64,000 nucleotides of DNA from JAJZGK01 sp035538795 (GCA_035538795.1 DATLJS010000066.1:1-64000), one strand, 5' to 3'; shown: positions 44,002 through 52,763, counted from the first letter of the stretch. Notes: generated by a model from the letters alone, not told the origin. Program-made: numbers and translations.

Positions 44002-44736
44002 TCAGCCTCCCGTGCTGTCCCGGCGGGCCAGCAGGGTCTCCGCCTCGGCCAGGGCTTCGGGCGTGCCGATATGGTACCACTCGCCGTCATGGGCGACACC
44101 GTACAGCCGCCCTTCGTCCTGCGCCCGGTTATAGAGCAGGTTCAGCGAAAACGCCCCGGACGGAACGCCGGCGAACAGGCGCGGATGCAGGATCTGCACG
44201 CCGGCGAACACATAGGGACTGATCTCCTGCCCCGTCCGGCGGCGGGCTTGACCGGCGGGATCGAGGAAAAAATCCCCTTGCCCCTCGTAGCCAAAGGCGG
44301 CGGCGGTCGGCGCCATCAGCAGCAGAGCGTCCATCTTGTCGCCATCCCAGGCGGCGGCCAAACGCCGCAAGGCCGAAACCGGCCCGTTGCGCCACAGGAT
44401 GTCGGCGTTGCAGACGAAAAAGGGTGCGTCCCCCAGCAACGGCAAGGCCTTGGCCACGCCGCCGCCGGTTTCCAGCAGCAGATCCGTCTCGTCCGACAGC
44501 GTCACGCCGGATCGCCCGGCCAGATGCTTGACGATCTTTTCCGCCCGCCAATGCATGTTGACCACCCGGTTGGGGACCCCCGCCTCGTCCAGATGATCGA
44601 GCACCCGGTCGAGCATGGTGCGTCCGGCCACGCTTACCAGCGGCTTGGGGATGGTTTCGGTGATGGGGCGCATGCGCAACCCCAGCCCGGCGGCCAGAAT
44701 CATGGCGTGAGCGGGCATGGCGGTCATGGCGGTCAT
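44002..44736 (-). CDS. murU: N-acetylmuramate-1-phosphate uridylyltransferase (MurU-type nucleotidyltransferase)
   Basis: A 244-residue nucleotidyltransferase converting MurNAc-1-phosphate to UDP-MurNAc in peptidoglycan recycling, bypassing MurA/MurB. The nucleotide loop is ILAAGLGLRMRPITETIPKP near residue 14. Metal-site and sugar-site motifs include FFVCNADILW and EWYHIGTPE. The ATG at 44736 overlaps the amgK stop (ATGA), but ATGs at 44727, 44718 and 44703 are also in frame, two of them created by a repeated ATGACCGCC. The annotation rests on the amgK neighbour; other sugar-1-phosphate substrates are possible. Confidence 0.88.
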   Translation of the reverse strand: MTAMTAMPAHAMILAAGLGLRMRPITETIPKPLVSVAGRTMLDRVLDHLDEAGVPNRVVNMHWRAEKIVKHLAGRSGVTLSDETDLLLETGGGVAKALPLLGDAPFFVCNADILWRNGPVSALRRLAAAWDGDKMDALLLMAPTAAAFGYEGQGDFFLDPAGQARRRTGQEISPYVFAGVQILHPRLFAGVPSGAFSLNLLYNRAQDEGRLYGVAHDGEWYHIGTPEALAEAETLLARRDSTGG

Positions 44737-45728
44737 GGCTTGGGTACCCCGCGCTGGGCCTTGGGGATCATCTCGTCCAGCCACAGCTTCATGGCCGCCA
44801 TCTGGGGATGCTCCAAGGCCTGCTCCAAAAGCCGCCAGACCCGGGGAACGTGCGACAGATAGATCGGCTTGCCGTCGCGGCGCAGAAGCCGAGTGAAAAT
44901 GCCGATCACCTTGGCGTGGCGCTGAGCCGCCAGCACTCGCCACGAAGCCTCGAAGCGCGTCGGATTCAAGGTGGGAAAGGCGTCCAGATAGCGCCGTTTC
45001 AGACCGGCGATCAGGGCCGGGTCGATGTCGCGGCGGGCGTCTTCCAGCAGCGACATCAGATCGTAGGTGATGGGGCCGGCCACCGCGTCCTGAAAATCCA
45101 GCACCCCGCAGGCCGCGATGCCGGGACGAGCCAGACGCATCAGGTTGTCGACATGGAAGTCGCGCAGCACGACGGTTTCCGGCACGGCGCGGGCGGTGGG
45201 GAACAGATCGCGCCATAGATGGATGTAGTCGTCGCGCTTTTGCGCCGGCACCTTGGCTCCCGTCATTTCGGGAATGTACCAATCCACCAGCAGCAAGGCT
45301 TCCGTCAGCAGCCGCTCGTCGTCATAGATGGGCAGACCCGAGGGAATGGCCGTGTCGCCGCGGCCGTGCAGATCGATCAGCAGGTCCATGGCCAGCCAAT
45401 AGAGGTCTTCCTCGTCCTCGCCCCGGGCCAGCAGGCGGGTGAAGGTGTCGTCGCCCAAATCCTCCAGCAGCAGCAGGCCGTTGGCCTCGTCGGCGGCAAG
45501 AATGCGCGGAGCGCTGTAGCCCATGTCCACCAGATGCTGGGCCATGCGCACGAAGGGGCGTACGTCCTCCTGGGGGGGGGGCGCATCCATCAGCATGGCC
45601 TGGCTGGCGCCGTCGCGCAGCCTTTCGTAATGACGGAACGAAGCGTCGCCCGCCAACTTGTGGCGCTGAGCGTTGCCCCAGCCCTGACGGGCGAGAAAGT
45701 CCCGGATCACCGATTCCCGATCACTCAC
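44733..45728 (-). CDS. amgK: anomeric N-acetylmuramate/N-acetylglucosamine kinase
   Basis: A 331-residue phosphotransferase of the aminoglycoside-kinase fold that phosphorylates recycled MurNAc or GlcNAc at C1, feeding MurU. LAGDASFRHYERL is near the N-terminus. Catalytic LRDFHVDNLM is near residue 190 and the metal-binding LDFQDAVAGPITYDLMSLLE near residue 215, both in the AmgK pattern. It overlaps tsaE by 8 bases at its start and murU by 4 at its stop, forming one coupled operon. Confidence 0.9.
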   Translation of the reverse strand: MSDRESVIRDFLARQGWGNAQRHKLAGDASFRHYERLRDGASQAMLMDAPPPQEDVRPFVRMAQHLVDMGYSAPRILAADEANGLLLLEDLGDDTFTRLLARGEDEEDLYWLAMDLLIDLHGRGDTAIPSGLPIYDDERLLTEALLLVDWYIPEMTGAKVPAQKRDDYIHLWRDLFPTARAVPETVVLRDFHVDNLMRLARPGIAACGVLDFQDAVAGPITYDLMSLLEDARRDIDPALIAGLKRRYLDAFPTLNPTRFEASWRVLAAQRHAKVIGIFTRLLRRDGKPIYLSHVPRVWRLLEQALEHPQMAAMKLWLDEMIPKAQRGVPKP

Positions 45729-46188
45729 CGAACAGCTCCCGCAATTTCTTGGTCCAAACCGGCCCCCTGGCCGTCAATTCGGCCTGCCGCATTCCTTCAG
45801 CCTCGCCCGCCGCCAGGTGCAGATCAAGCCGGCCGGCCGGCAGCCACGGCCCCAGCCGGTCGGGCCATTCGATCAGGCTGACACCGTCGGCAAAGGCTTC
45901 CTCGATCCCCAGCTCCAAGGCGTCCTGGGGCTTTTCCAGGCGGTAAAGGTCGAAATGCCAGATCGTTCCGGAAGCGAATTCGTACATTTGGGCCAGGGTG
46001 AAAGTGGGGCTGGGCACGTCTTCGCCGGCCCCCACCAGGGTTTGCACGAAAGCCCGGGCGAAGCTGGTCTTGCCCGCCCCCAGATCGCCGAACAGGGCGA
46101 CAACGTCCCCCGGCGACGCCGCTTCCGCCAGCCGTCTCGCCAAAGTCCTGGTGGCGGCTTCATCCGCCAAAGTCAGCTTCAATCCCAT
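45721..46188 (-). CDS. tsaE: tRNA threonylcarbamoyladenosine biosynthesis ATPase TsaE
   Basis: A small P-loop ATPase working with TsaB/TsaD in t6A37 tRNA modification. The start at 46188 gives 155 residues, normal for the family. Walker A is ALFGDLGAGKTSFARAF near residue 32. Family motifs PSPTFTLAQMYE and IWHFDLYRLEKPQDALELG follow, and LIEWPDRLG near residue 105. It heads the leftward operon and overlaps amgK. Confidence 0.94.
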   Translation of the reverse strand: MGLKLTLADEAATRTLARRLAEAASPGDVVALFGDLGAGKTSFARAFVQTLVGAGEDVPSPTFTLAQMYEFASGTIWHFDLYRLEKPQDALELGIEEAFADGVSLIEWPDRLGPWLPAGRLDLHLAAGEAEGMRQAELTARGPVWTKKLRELFGE

Positions 46189-46335
46189 GGCGACGTTTGT
46201 AGCCTTAAGCCCCCCCATCCGCAACGACTGCCGACGAAACAGGCTTCAGTGCCCATTCTCCGCATAGGGTTGAATAACCCCGGCAAGCGCCTATTGTCTG
46301 GTGCAGAATATGATGATTTCCAGGAGCTGTCCGCC

Positions 46336-47358
46336 ATGTCCTCGTCCCGCCATGAAACCGACGCCGTCATCGTCGGCGCCGGTCCGGTCGGTTTGTTCGC
46401 CGTCTTTCAACTGGGCATGGTGAAGATCAAGGCCCATGTGGTGGACGCCCTGGACGCCATCGGCGGGCAATTAACCGCTCTTTATCCGGAAAAACCCATC
46501 TACGACATTCCCGGCTTTCCCCGCGTGCTGGCCGCCGATCTGGTGGAACGTTTGGCCGAGCAGGCCGCTCCCTTCCACCCCCATTTCCACATGGGCGTCA
46601 CGGTGGACAGCCTGGTGCGCCTGCCCGACGACCGCTGGGAAGTGGGCCTTTCCAACGGCCAGACCATCCTGGCCCGCGTAGTGGTCATCGCCGCCGGCGC
46701 CGGCGCCTTCGGCCCCAACCGTCCGCCGCTGGACGGCCTGGAAAAATTCGAAGGCAAGTCGGTCTTCTATTACGTCAAAAAGCGCGAGGATTATCGCGGC
46801 AAGTCGGTAGTGATCGCCGGCGGCGGCGATTCCGCCGTCGACTGGGCCATCTCGCTGTCCGAGGTGGCCAAGAAAGTGATGGTGGTGCATCGCCGGGCAA
46901 AATTCCGCGCCGCGCCGGAATCCGAAGCCAAGCTGAACGAACTGGCCGCCGCAGGCGCCATCGAACTGGTGGTGCCCTATCAGTTGCATTCCCTCGAAGG
47001 CGGCGGCGACGGCGCCCTGACCGGCGTGGTGGTGTCCACCTTGGACGGTCAGACCCGCACCTTGGACGCCGACGTTCTGCTGCCGTTCTTCGGTCTGGCC
47101 GGCAATCTCGGCCCCATCGCCCAGTGGGGGCTGAAGATGCAGGGCGCCCAGATCGAGGTCGCTCCGGGCAACCAGGCCACCAACCTGCCGGGCGTGTTCG
47201 CCATCGGCGACGTGTCCGCCTATCCCGGCAAGCTGAAGCTGATTCTTCAGGGATTTTCCGAAGCGGCCATGGCCGCCCACGCCGCCTATCCCATCGCCTT
47301 CCCCGGCGAGGCGCTGCACTTCACCCACTCGACCAGCGTCGGCGTGAAAGGCTTATAA
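46336..47358 (+). CDS. ferredoxin/flavodoxin-NADP+ reductase, thioredoxin-reductase-like type
   Basis: A 340-residue flavoenzyme moving electrons between NADPH and ferredoxin. The ATG at 46336 has CAGGAG upstream. The FAD loop is VIVGAGPVGLFAVFQLG and the NADPH loop VIAGGGDSAVDWA. GVFAIGDVSAYPGKLKLI precedes the C-terminal extension FTHSTSVGVKGL. The CxxC redox motif of thioredoxin reductase is missing, which together with the C-terminal tail assigns it to the YumC/TrxR-like FNR class. Confidence 0.92.
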   Translation: MSSSRHETDAVIVGAGPVGLFAVFQLGMVKIKAHVVDALDAIGGQLTALYPEKPIYDIPGFPRVLAADLVERLAEQAAPFHPHFHMGVTVDSLVRLPDDRWEVGLSNGQTILARVVVIAAGAGAFGPNRPPLDGLEKFEGKSVFYYVKKREDYRGKSVVIAGGGDSAVDWAISLSEVAKKVMVVHRRAKFRAAPESEAKLNELAAAGAIELVVPYQLHSLEGGGDGALTGVVVSTLDGQTRTLDADVLLPFFGLAGNLGPIAQWGLKMQGAQIEVAPGNQATNLPGVFAIGDVSAYPGKLKLILQGFSEAAMAAHAAYPIAFPGEALHFTHSTSVGVKGL

Positions 47359-47393
47359 AGCCGCCATCGCTCGACAAAGCGATCGGCAGACAA

Positions 47394-47423
47394 AAAAGCC
47401 CCCGAAGCAATCCGGGGGCTTTT
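47394..47423. terminator. bidirectional terminator between the FNR gene and secB
   Basis: A GCCCCCG / CGGGGGC stem is flanked by six A residues on one side and four T residues on the other. It fits termination of both convergent genes. Confidence 0.88.
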
Positions 47424-47443
47424 CACTGGCCGGACGGCACCGG

Positions 47444-47905
47444 TCAGGCGTGGCCTTCGGCCTCGGCCTGCTCCAGACGCTGGCGGAACAGCGCCACAAA
47501 ATCGATGGGCTGCAGCAGCATGGGCGGGAAACCGCCGTCGCGGGTGGTATCCGAGACGATGTTGCGGGCGAAGGGGAACAGCAGGCGCGGGCATTCGATC
47601 AGCAGCATCGGCTGCACATGCTCGGGCGGCACGTTCAGGGTGAAGACGCCGGCATAGACCAGTTCAAGGATGAAGGCGGTCTTTTCGCCCAGCTTGGCGT
47701 CGATGTTCAGATGCAGCGCCACCTCGAAGGCATTGCCCTGGATCGGATTGGCGTTGATGTTCACCTTCACGCCGATCTCGGGCTGGACGGTCTGCATGTC
47801 GACGAAAATGCCGGGGGCGCCGGGCACCTCGAACGACAGATCCTTGACGTACTGAAGATTCACCAGCAGCGGCGGCTGGGCCTGCTGCGCTTCTTGATCG
47901 GACAT
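47444..47905 (-). CDS. secB: protein-export chaperone SecB
   Basis: A cytoplasmic homotetramer holding preproteins unfolded for SecA. The 153-residue protein starts at the ATG at 47905 (MSDQEAQQ). It shows YVKDLSFEVPGAPGIF, NAFEVALHLNIDA and the SecA-facing LLIECPRLLFPFARNIVSD, with DGGFPPMLLQPIDF near the end. It is convergent with the FNR gene. Confidence 0.96.
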   Translation of the reverse strand: MSDQEAQQAQPPLLVNLQYVKDLSFEVPGAPGIFVDMQTVQPEIGVKVNINANPIQGNAFEVALHLNIDAKLGEKTAFILELVYAGVFTLNVPPEHVQPMLLIECPRLLFPFARNIVSDTTRDGGFPPMLLQPIDFVALFRQRLEQAEAEGHA

Positions 47906-47974
47906 GGTCGGCTCCAAAGGCAATATGCTGAACACTGGCCTAACACGGAAGAAGCCGCCGCACAACCCGCTGCG

Positions 47975-48577
47975 CTAAAGCAGCAGACGGATCGAGGGCT
48001 TGCCGCCGCCGCCGGCTCCGCTGCCGCCGCTGCCATAGGTCGGCGGATCGGAATCGTCGCCGGGCGGACGGGCGGACGGCCTTTGCGAAGCGGGGCCGGG
48101 CCGGGCCGGGCCGCCGTCCTTCTGGCTGACCACCTTGTAGTCCGTCTCGATAATGGTGACGTCTCCCGAGGCTTCGCCGTAGGACGGTCCGTCGCGACCC
48201 GCGGCCGAACGCCCCTTCATCGAGGTTTTCATCAGGAACGCCGCCTCGCCGTACAGCAGTGTCCGCACCGGCGGCAGCAGCAAAAGCAGGCCGATCACGT
48301 CGGTGACGTATCCGGGCACGATCAGCAGCAGGCCGCCCAGCGCCACCGCGGCGGCGTCGAACAGTTCGCGTACCGGCAGCTGCCCCTTGTTGATCTGGGT
48401 CTGCACCTTGCGGGCCGTGCCCAGGCTTTGCCCGCGCAGCACCGCCATGCCGAGAAAAGCCGACAAAAACAGGCCGATGACGGCCAGTGGCGTGCCCACC
48501 CATTGCGCCACCTGGGCGAAGGCTGCGAACTCCATCACCGGCCAAGCCAGCAGGAAGAAGAGGAAAACCCAGGCCAT
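47975..48577 (-). CDS. FxsA family membrane protein
   Basis: A 200-residue inner-membrane protein with about three to four helices in residues 1-115, the FxsA-domain pattern RGQSLGTARKVQTQINKGQ and GGLLLIVPGYVTDVIGLLL. A Gly/Pro/Ser-rich cytoplasmic tail follows. In E. coli a relative suppresses F-plasmid exclusion of phage T7; the normal role is unclear. It ends 69 bases before secB on the same strand and is divergent from the Tim44-domain gene. Confidence 0.88.
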   Translation of the reverse strand: MAWVFLFFLLAWPVMEFAAFAQVAQWVGTPLAVIGLFLSAFLGMAVLRGQSLGTARKVQTQINKGQLPVRELFDAAAVALGGLLLIVPGYVTDVIGLLLLLPPVRTLLYGEAAFLMKTSMKGRSAAGRDGPSYGEASGDVTIIETDYKVVSQKDGGPARPGPASQRPSARPPGDDSDPPTYGSGGSGAGGGGKPSIRLLL

Positions 48578-48761
48578 GCTTGCTCTTTATCCAGCAACCG
48601 CTTATCTAGAATGGGGTTAAACCCCTGACGTGAAACGGCCCAATCGGCAAATCCTGGCGCGTGAATCGACAGGGACGCGAATTTTCCAATTTTGCCCGAC
48701 CGGTCCACCCAGAGCCGGTCTGACGGGCGCAAGCTGGGTCAGGTGCGCGAAGCAGGACGGC

Positions 48762-49406
48762 ATGCCATATCTCGACATTCTTATTCTGGCGTTGGTGGCG
48801 GTTTTCGTGGGCCTGCGCCTGCGCAGCGTGCTGGGCCGGCGCGAGGAAGACGACGACGAGATCATCCCGCCGCCCCGTCAGGCGCCTCCCAACCAGCGTA
48901 TCGGCAACATCATCCATCCCGCTGCCTGGGGGCAGCCGGTTCCGGCCCGCGAGGCGACGCCGCTGGAGCAGATCGCCGCCGCCGATCCGACCTTCTCGCC
49001 CGACGGTTTCCTCAACGGCGCCCGCGCGGCCTTCGCCATGATCGTCGACGCCTTCGTGCGCGGCGATGAGGCGGCGCTGCGGCCCCTGCTGGCCGACGAC
49101 GTGTTCGTCAATTTCTCCCGGGCCATCCGCAACCGCGCCGAAACCGGCGAGGTCTGCGCCAATCAGTTGGACGGCATCCTGTCGGCCGAGATCGCCGAAG
49201 CCCGGCTGGACGGCCGCTTCGCCCGCGTCACCGTCCGCTTCCAAAGCCGTCAGGTGATCTGCTCGAAGGACGCTCAAGGCAGCGTGGTGTTCGGCGACGC
49301 CGAGGCCCGCCACGTCATCACCGATCTGTGGAGCTTCGCCCGCGACGTCGCCAACCGCGACCCCAACTGGCTGCTGGTGGCCACTCAAAGCGCTCTGGAA
49401 GCATGA
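48762..49406 (+). CDS. Tim44-domain membrane protein (TimA)
   Basis: A 214-residue protein with one N-terminal membrane helix (about 4-22) and a C-terminal Tim44-like NTF2-fold domain (about 85-212: GFLNGARAAFAMIVDAFVRG, VTVRFQSRQVICS, VITDLWSFARDV). Bacterial relatives (TimA) were described as alphaproteobacterial counterparts of mitochondrial Tim44, but their role in bacteria is not settled. The ATG at 48762 has CAGGA upstream. The stop overlaps mltA (ATGA). Confidence 0.88.
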   Translation: MPYLDILILALVAVFVGLRLRSVLGRREEDDDEIIPPPRQAPPNQRIGNIIHPAAWGQPVPAREATPLEQIAAADPTFSPDGFLNGARAAFAMIVDAFVRGDEAALRPLLADDVFVNFSRAIRNRAETGEVCANQLDGILSAEIAEARLDGRFARVTVRFQSRQVICSKDAQGSVVFGDAEARHVITDLWSFARDVANRDPNWLLVATQSALEA

Positions 49407-50581
49407 TGCGTTCACCGTCTCTGTCCATCCTGCTGCTAGCCGGCGGCCTGCTTGCCGCCTGCTCGTCCGGCCCCGATCTGTCCCAGGGTCCGCGTGGCCC
49501 CGCCGGCCCCATCGCCAGCGGCCCGCTCAATCTTCAGCCCGTCAGCTTCGACGCCCTGCCCGGCTGGCGCGACGACGGCATGGCCGAGGCTTTACCCGCC
49601 CTGCGCCGCAGTTGCGACAAGATCACCGCCATGCCCGGCCACAAGAGCCTGGGCGACGGGCTGGCCGGCACCGCCAGCGACTGGACCGGCGCCTGCGGCG
49701 CCCTACGCCGGGTTCAGCCCGACAATTCGGCCGCCGCCCGCCTGTGGGCCGAGCAATGGCTGCAGCCCTACCGCGTCACCGCCGGCGGCAGCGCCGAAGG
49801 CGTCTTTACCGGCTATTGCGAGGCCGAGCTGAAAGGCTCGCGCCGCCAGGGCGGCCCCTATCAGACGCCGATCTATGCCCGTCCAGCGGGCTGGCCGGCC
49901 AATCCCGCCGGCCAAAAGCTTCCCACCCGCGCCGAAATCGAAGGCGGCGCCCTGAGCGGCAAGGCCCAGGTGCTGCTGTGGGTCGACGACCCGGTGGACG
50001 CCCACATCCTCAGCATCCAGGGGTCGGGCCGCGTGGTGATGGACGACGGCACCTCGGTCCAGGTGGGATATGACGGCAACAACGGTCAGGAATGGGTGGG
50101 GCTGGGCAAGATTCTCGGTCGCCACGGACTGCTGGCGCCCGGCGAATCCAACATGCCGTCGATCCGCGCCTGGCTGAAGTCCCATCCCGCCCAGGCTCCC
50201 GCCCTGATGGCCGAGAATCCGCGTTACGTTTTTTTCCGCATGCTCAACGGCGACGGCCCGGTCGGCGCCATGGGCGTGCCTCTGACCGCCGGACGCAGCT
50301 TGGCCGTCGACACCAAGTACATTCCGCTGGGCGTGCCCTTGTGGCTGGACACCACCGATTCCGCCGGCCGGCCCTTGCGCCGCCTGATGGTGGCCCAGGA
50401 CACCGGCAAGGCGATCACCGGCCCGGTGCGCGGCGATTTCTATTGGGGCCCCGGCGAAACCGCCTTCAACAGCGCCGGACGCATGAACAGCCGGGGCGGC
50501 TATTATCTGCTGCTGCCCCGCCAGCGTTCGATGCCGGTGGCGGACGACGACGGGAAACTTGTCGTTTCGGAGGCGCAATAA
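49403..50581 (+). CDS. mltA: membrane-bound lytic murein transglycosylase A
   Basis: A lipoprotein that cleaves peptidoglycan glycan strands with anhydro-MurNAc formation. Of 392 residues, the first 20 are a lipoprotein signal with lipobox LLAACSS. The MltA beta-domain (FTGYCEAELKGSRRQ, YQTPIYARPAG) comes next, then the 3D domain with the conserved aspartates in LMVAQDTGKAI and the GDFYWGPGETAF segment. It overlaps the Tim44-domain gene at its start. The next gene begins within its stop codon (TAATG). Confidence 0.93.
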   Translation: MMRSPSLSILLLAGGLLAACSSGPDLSQGPRGPAGPIASGPLNLQPVSFDALPGWRDDGMAEALPALRRSCDKITAMPGHKSLGDGLAGTASDWTGACGALRRVQPDNSAAARLWAEQWLQPYRVTAGGSAEGVFTGYCEAELKGSRRQGGPYQTPIYARPAGWPANPAGQKLPTRAEIEGGALSGKAQVLLWVDDPVDAHILSIQGSGRVVMDDGTSVQVGYDGNNGQEWVGLGKILGRHGLLAPGESNMPSIRAWLKSHPAQAPALMAENPRYVFFRMLNGDGPVGAMGVPLTAGRSLAVDTKYIPLGVPLWLDTTDSAGRPLRRLMVAQDTGKAITGPVRGDFYWGPGETAFNSAGRMNSRGGYYLLLPRQRSMPVADDDGKLVVSEAQ

Positions 50582-51048
50582 TGGCCCGGCAGCCCAGCCC
50601 GCCGCCCGATATCGCCTATGAGGCCATCCGCCGCGCCCACATGGCCGGGCGCATCGTCATTTTCACCGACGCTCATGTGCTGAACCGTCCTGGGTCGCCG
50701 GTTTATTCGGCAGTGGACGTATTCGCCCCCACCCTGATCCTGATGGCCAGCAGCCTGACGCTGCTGTTCGCCTTCGGCATGATCCAGTGGATCGTCGCCC
50801 TGATCCTGATCATGCTGTGGCAGGCCTATGGCGCCCGTTATTTCGTCGAATGGCGGCTGCATCGCCGCACCGTCGAAGCCGCCGTGCGCAACATGCACAA
50901 TATGCGGCTGTTATGGGAAATGGGCGGCATCGCCGTCGCTCTGAAGGACTGGCCGGAAAAGAACTGCGTCGCCCCCTATGGCGACTGGCGGGCCTTCGCC
51001 GCCGATTATCTGATCGATCCAGAGCCGGTGGAACAGGCTCAGGTCTGA
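50581..51048 (+). CDS. small membrane protein of unknown function
   Basis: A 155-residue protein with two hydrophobic helices (about residues 50-85, LILMASSLTLLFAFGMI and VALILIMLWQAY) between charged ends. No family is recognised. The ATG shares a base with the mltA TAA stop, so translation is probably coupled. The following Smr gene starts 19 bases later. A cell-envelope role is suggested only by the mltA coupling. Confidence 0.75.
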   Translation: MARQPSPPPDIAYEAIRRAHMAGRIVIFTDAHVLNRPGSPVYSAVDVFAPTLILMASSLTLLFAFGMIQWIVALILIMLWQAYGARYFVEWRLHRRTVEAAVRNMHNMRLLWEMGGIAVALKDWPEKNCVAPYGDWRAFAADYLIDPEPVEQAQV

Positions 51049-51067
51049 CGCTCATGAGCCCGACCCC

Positions 51068-51625
51068 ATGAACAGCGACCGCCGCCGCCGGCTTCCCACC
51101 CGAGACGAGAACCGCCTGTGGCGGGAAGCCATGAAGGAAGCCAAACCGCTGCCCGGCCGCACCCTGCCCGACGATCCCGAGGACGCGCCGCCGCCACCCG
51201 ATCTGGCGCCGCTGCCCAAGCCCCCCGAATTCGCCCGCCCGCGGGAAATCGTCGCCCCCACCTTGTCGCATCAGCCCCACCGGCTGGATCACGGTAAAAC
51301 CGCCGGCATCGACCGGCGTACCGCCGAACGCATGAAAAAGGGCGACATGGACATCGACGGACGGCTGGATCTGCACGGCATGATGCAGGACACGGCTCAT
51401 TCCGCCCTGCGCGGCTTCGTCATGGCCTCGTCGGAAATGGGGCGGCGCTGCCTTTTGGTGATCACCGGCAAAGGCAACCGCGAAGGAACCGGCGTGCTGC
51501 GCCGGGAAGTGCCCCGGTGGCTGAACGAGCCGTCGCTGCGCCCCTTTGTCCTGGCTTTTTCCTATGCCCAGCCCCGCCACGGCGGCGAAGGCGCCATTTA
51601 CGTGCTGCTGAAGAGGCGGCGGTGA
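51068..51625 (+). CDS. Smr/MutS2-domain protein
   Basis: A 185-residue protein with a disordered Pro-rich, charged N-terminal half (about 1-95) and a C-terminal Smr domain: LDLHGMMQDTAHSALRGF near residue 101, VITGKGNREGTGVLRREV, and HGGEGAIYVLL near the end. Smr domains are DNA or RNA endonuclease modules in MutS2 and other proteins; the LDLHG and TGKG motifs look complete. The stop overlaps the GTG start of the next gene. Confidence 0.9.
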   Translation: MNSDRRRRLPTRDENRLWREAMKEAKPLPGRTLPDDPEDAPPPPDLAPLPKPPEFARPREIVAPTLSHQPHRLDHGKTAGIDRRTAERMKKGDMDIDGRLDLHGMMQDTAHSALRGFVMASSEMGRRCLLVITGKGNREGTGVLRREVPRWLNEPSLRPFVLAFSYAQPRHGGEGAIYVLLKRRR

Positions 51626-51981
51626 CGCCCTTCGGCCGCAAGCTGCGCGAACTGCGCACCCAGCGGGGCCTGTCCTTGAAGGAGATGGCCGAAGCGTTGA
51701 ATCTGTCCTCAGCCTATCTATCGGCGTTGGAACATGGCCGGCGCGGTCGCCCCAGCCCCGGGCTGGTCATGCAGATTCTCGGTTATTTCAACGTGATCTG
51801 GGACGACGCCGAAGAACTGAAGGATCTGGCGGAACTCAGCCACCCCAAGATCACCCTGGACACCTCGGGCCTGTCGCCCGAGGCCACAGAGTTGGCCAAC
51901 CGGCTGGAACGCGGCATTCGCTCCTTGCCCGACGACGTGGTGCGGCGGATGCTGGAACTGGTGAAGGAGAACGGCCGATGA
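51622..51981 (+). CDS. XRE-family helix-turn-helix regulator
   Basis: A 119-residue protein starting at GTG (51622), overlapping the Smr stop as GTGA. The helix-turn-helix is in residues about 5-60 (LRELRTQRGLSLKEMAEALN, LSSAYLSALEHGRRGRPSPG). The C-terminal part is a helical dimerisation-type region. It is sandwiched between the Smr gene and a methyltransferase-like gene with which it overlaps by 4 bases (ATGA). It may autoregulate this operon. Confidence 0.88.
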   Translation: MTPFGRKLRELRTQRGLSLKEMAEALNLSSAYLSALEHGRRGRPSPGLVMQILGYFNVIWDDAEELKDLAELSHPKITLDTSGLSPEATELANRLERGIRSLPDDVVRRMLELVKENGR

Positions 51982-52760
51982 CCTATGCCGAAGCCCAGTC
52001 CCCCGGCGAAGCCCGGCGCATCCTGTGGAACCAGTTCATCCTGGCCCGGGCCCTGGCCCGCACGGCCCGCCTGCGCTGCAAGCCCGAGGACGCGGAAGAC
52101 GACGCCCCGGCTTTCTTTTACACCGACACCCACGCCGGATCGGGGCGGCTGTCGGGACCGCTGCCCTACAGCGCCGATCTGCTGATCCGCCGCCACGGCT
52201 TTTCCAGCCCGATTTTCTTCGACGCCCTGCGGCCGGCTTTGCCGGACGGCGCCCATCCGGGATCGTGGGTGCTGGCCGGGCGCGTGCTGAACAGCCTGGG
52301 CTTCGCCGCCGAGATCGACGTCAACGACATCGACCAGGACGCCATCCGCCAAGGCCAGGGCCACCGGGAATATGCCTGGACCCGCTTCTGGAGCCACGAC
52401 TGGTTCCAGTTCCTGCGTTCCCGCCTCAGCGTCGGCAACGCTCCCGACTTCGTCTTCATCGACCCGCCACCCGACGACCCGCGCGGCCCGGTCTATGCCC
52501 AGGACGCCGCCATCCTGCTGGATACGCTGAACATTCCCTACATGATCAGCTATCCGGCCGAGGACTGCCAGGAAGGCATCGACCAGATCGGCCGTACCGG
52601 GCTGGAGCTGTCGGCGCCGGAAGGTGCGGCCGGCGTGCTGCTGGGCGGCGGGGCGGAAAGCGTGCTGCTTGAACTGCTGGCCGATCTGAAGATTCTGGCG
52701 CCGCTGCTGGGCGGCGAGTTCATGACCCGCACGCCCAGAGCTTATGACTACAGTATTTGA
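51978..52760 (+). CDS. RlmJ-like putative methyltransferase
   Basis: A 260-residue protein without a confident family. Two segments resemble RlmJ, the 23S rRNA A2030 N6-methyltransferase: FYTDTHAGSGRL (Asp50) as the SAM-binding loop, and FVFIDPPPDD (Asp162) at the position of the catalytic DPPY. The fourth residue is Pro rather than Tyr, which could alter or remove activity. Between them, GSWVLAGRVLNSLG and EIDVNDIDQDAIRQ fit the order of RlmJ elements. It is coupled to the upstream XRE gene. The substrate is unknown. Confidence 0.55.
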   Translation: MTYAEAQSPGEARRILWNQFILARALARTARLRCKPEDAEDDAPAFFYTDTHAGSGRLSGPLPYSADLLIRRHGFSSPIFFDALRPALPDGAHPGSWVLAGRVLNSLGFAAEIDVNDIDQDAIRQGQGHREYAWTRFWSHDWFQFLRSRLSVGNAPDFVFIDPPPDDPRGPVYAQDAAILLDTLNIPYMISYPAEDCQEGIDQIGRTGLELSAPEGAAGVLLGGGAESVLLELLADLKILAPLLGGEFMTRTPRAYDYSI

Positions 52761-52763
52761 GAT

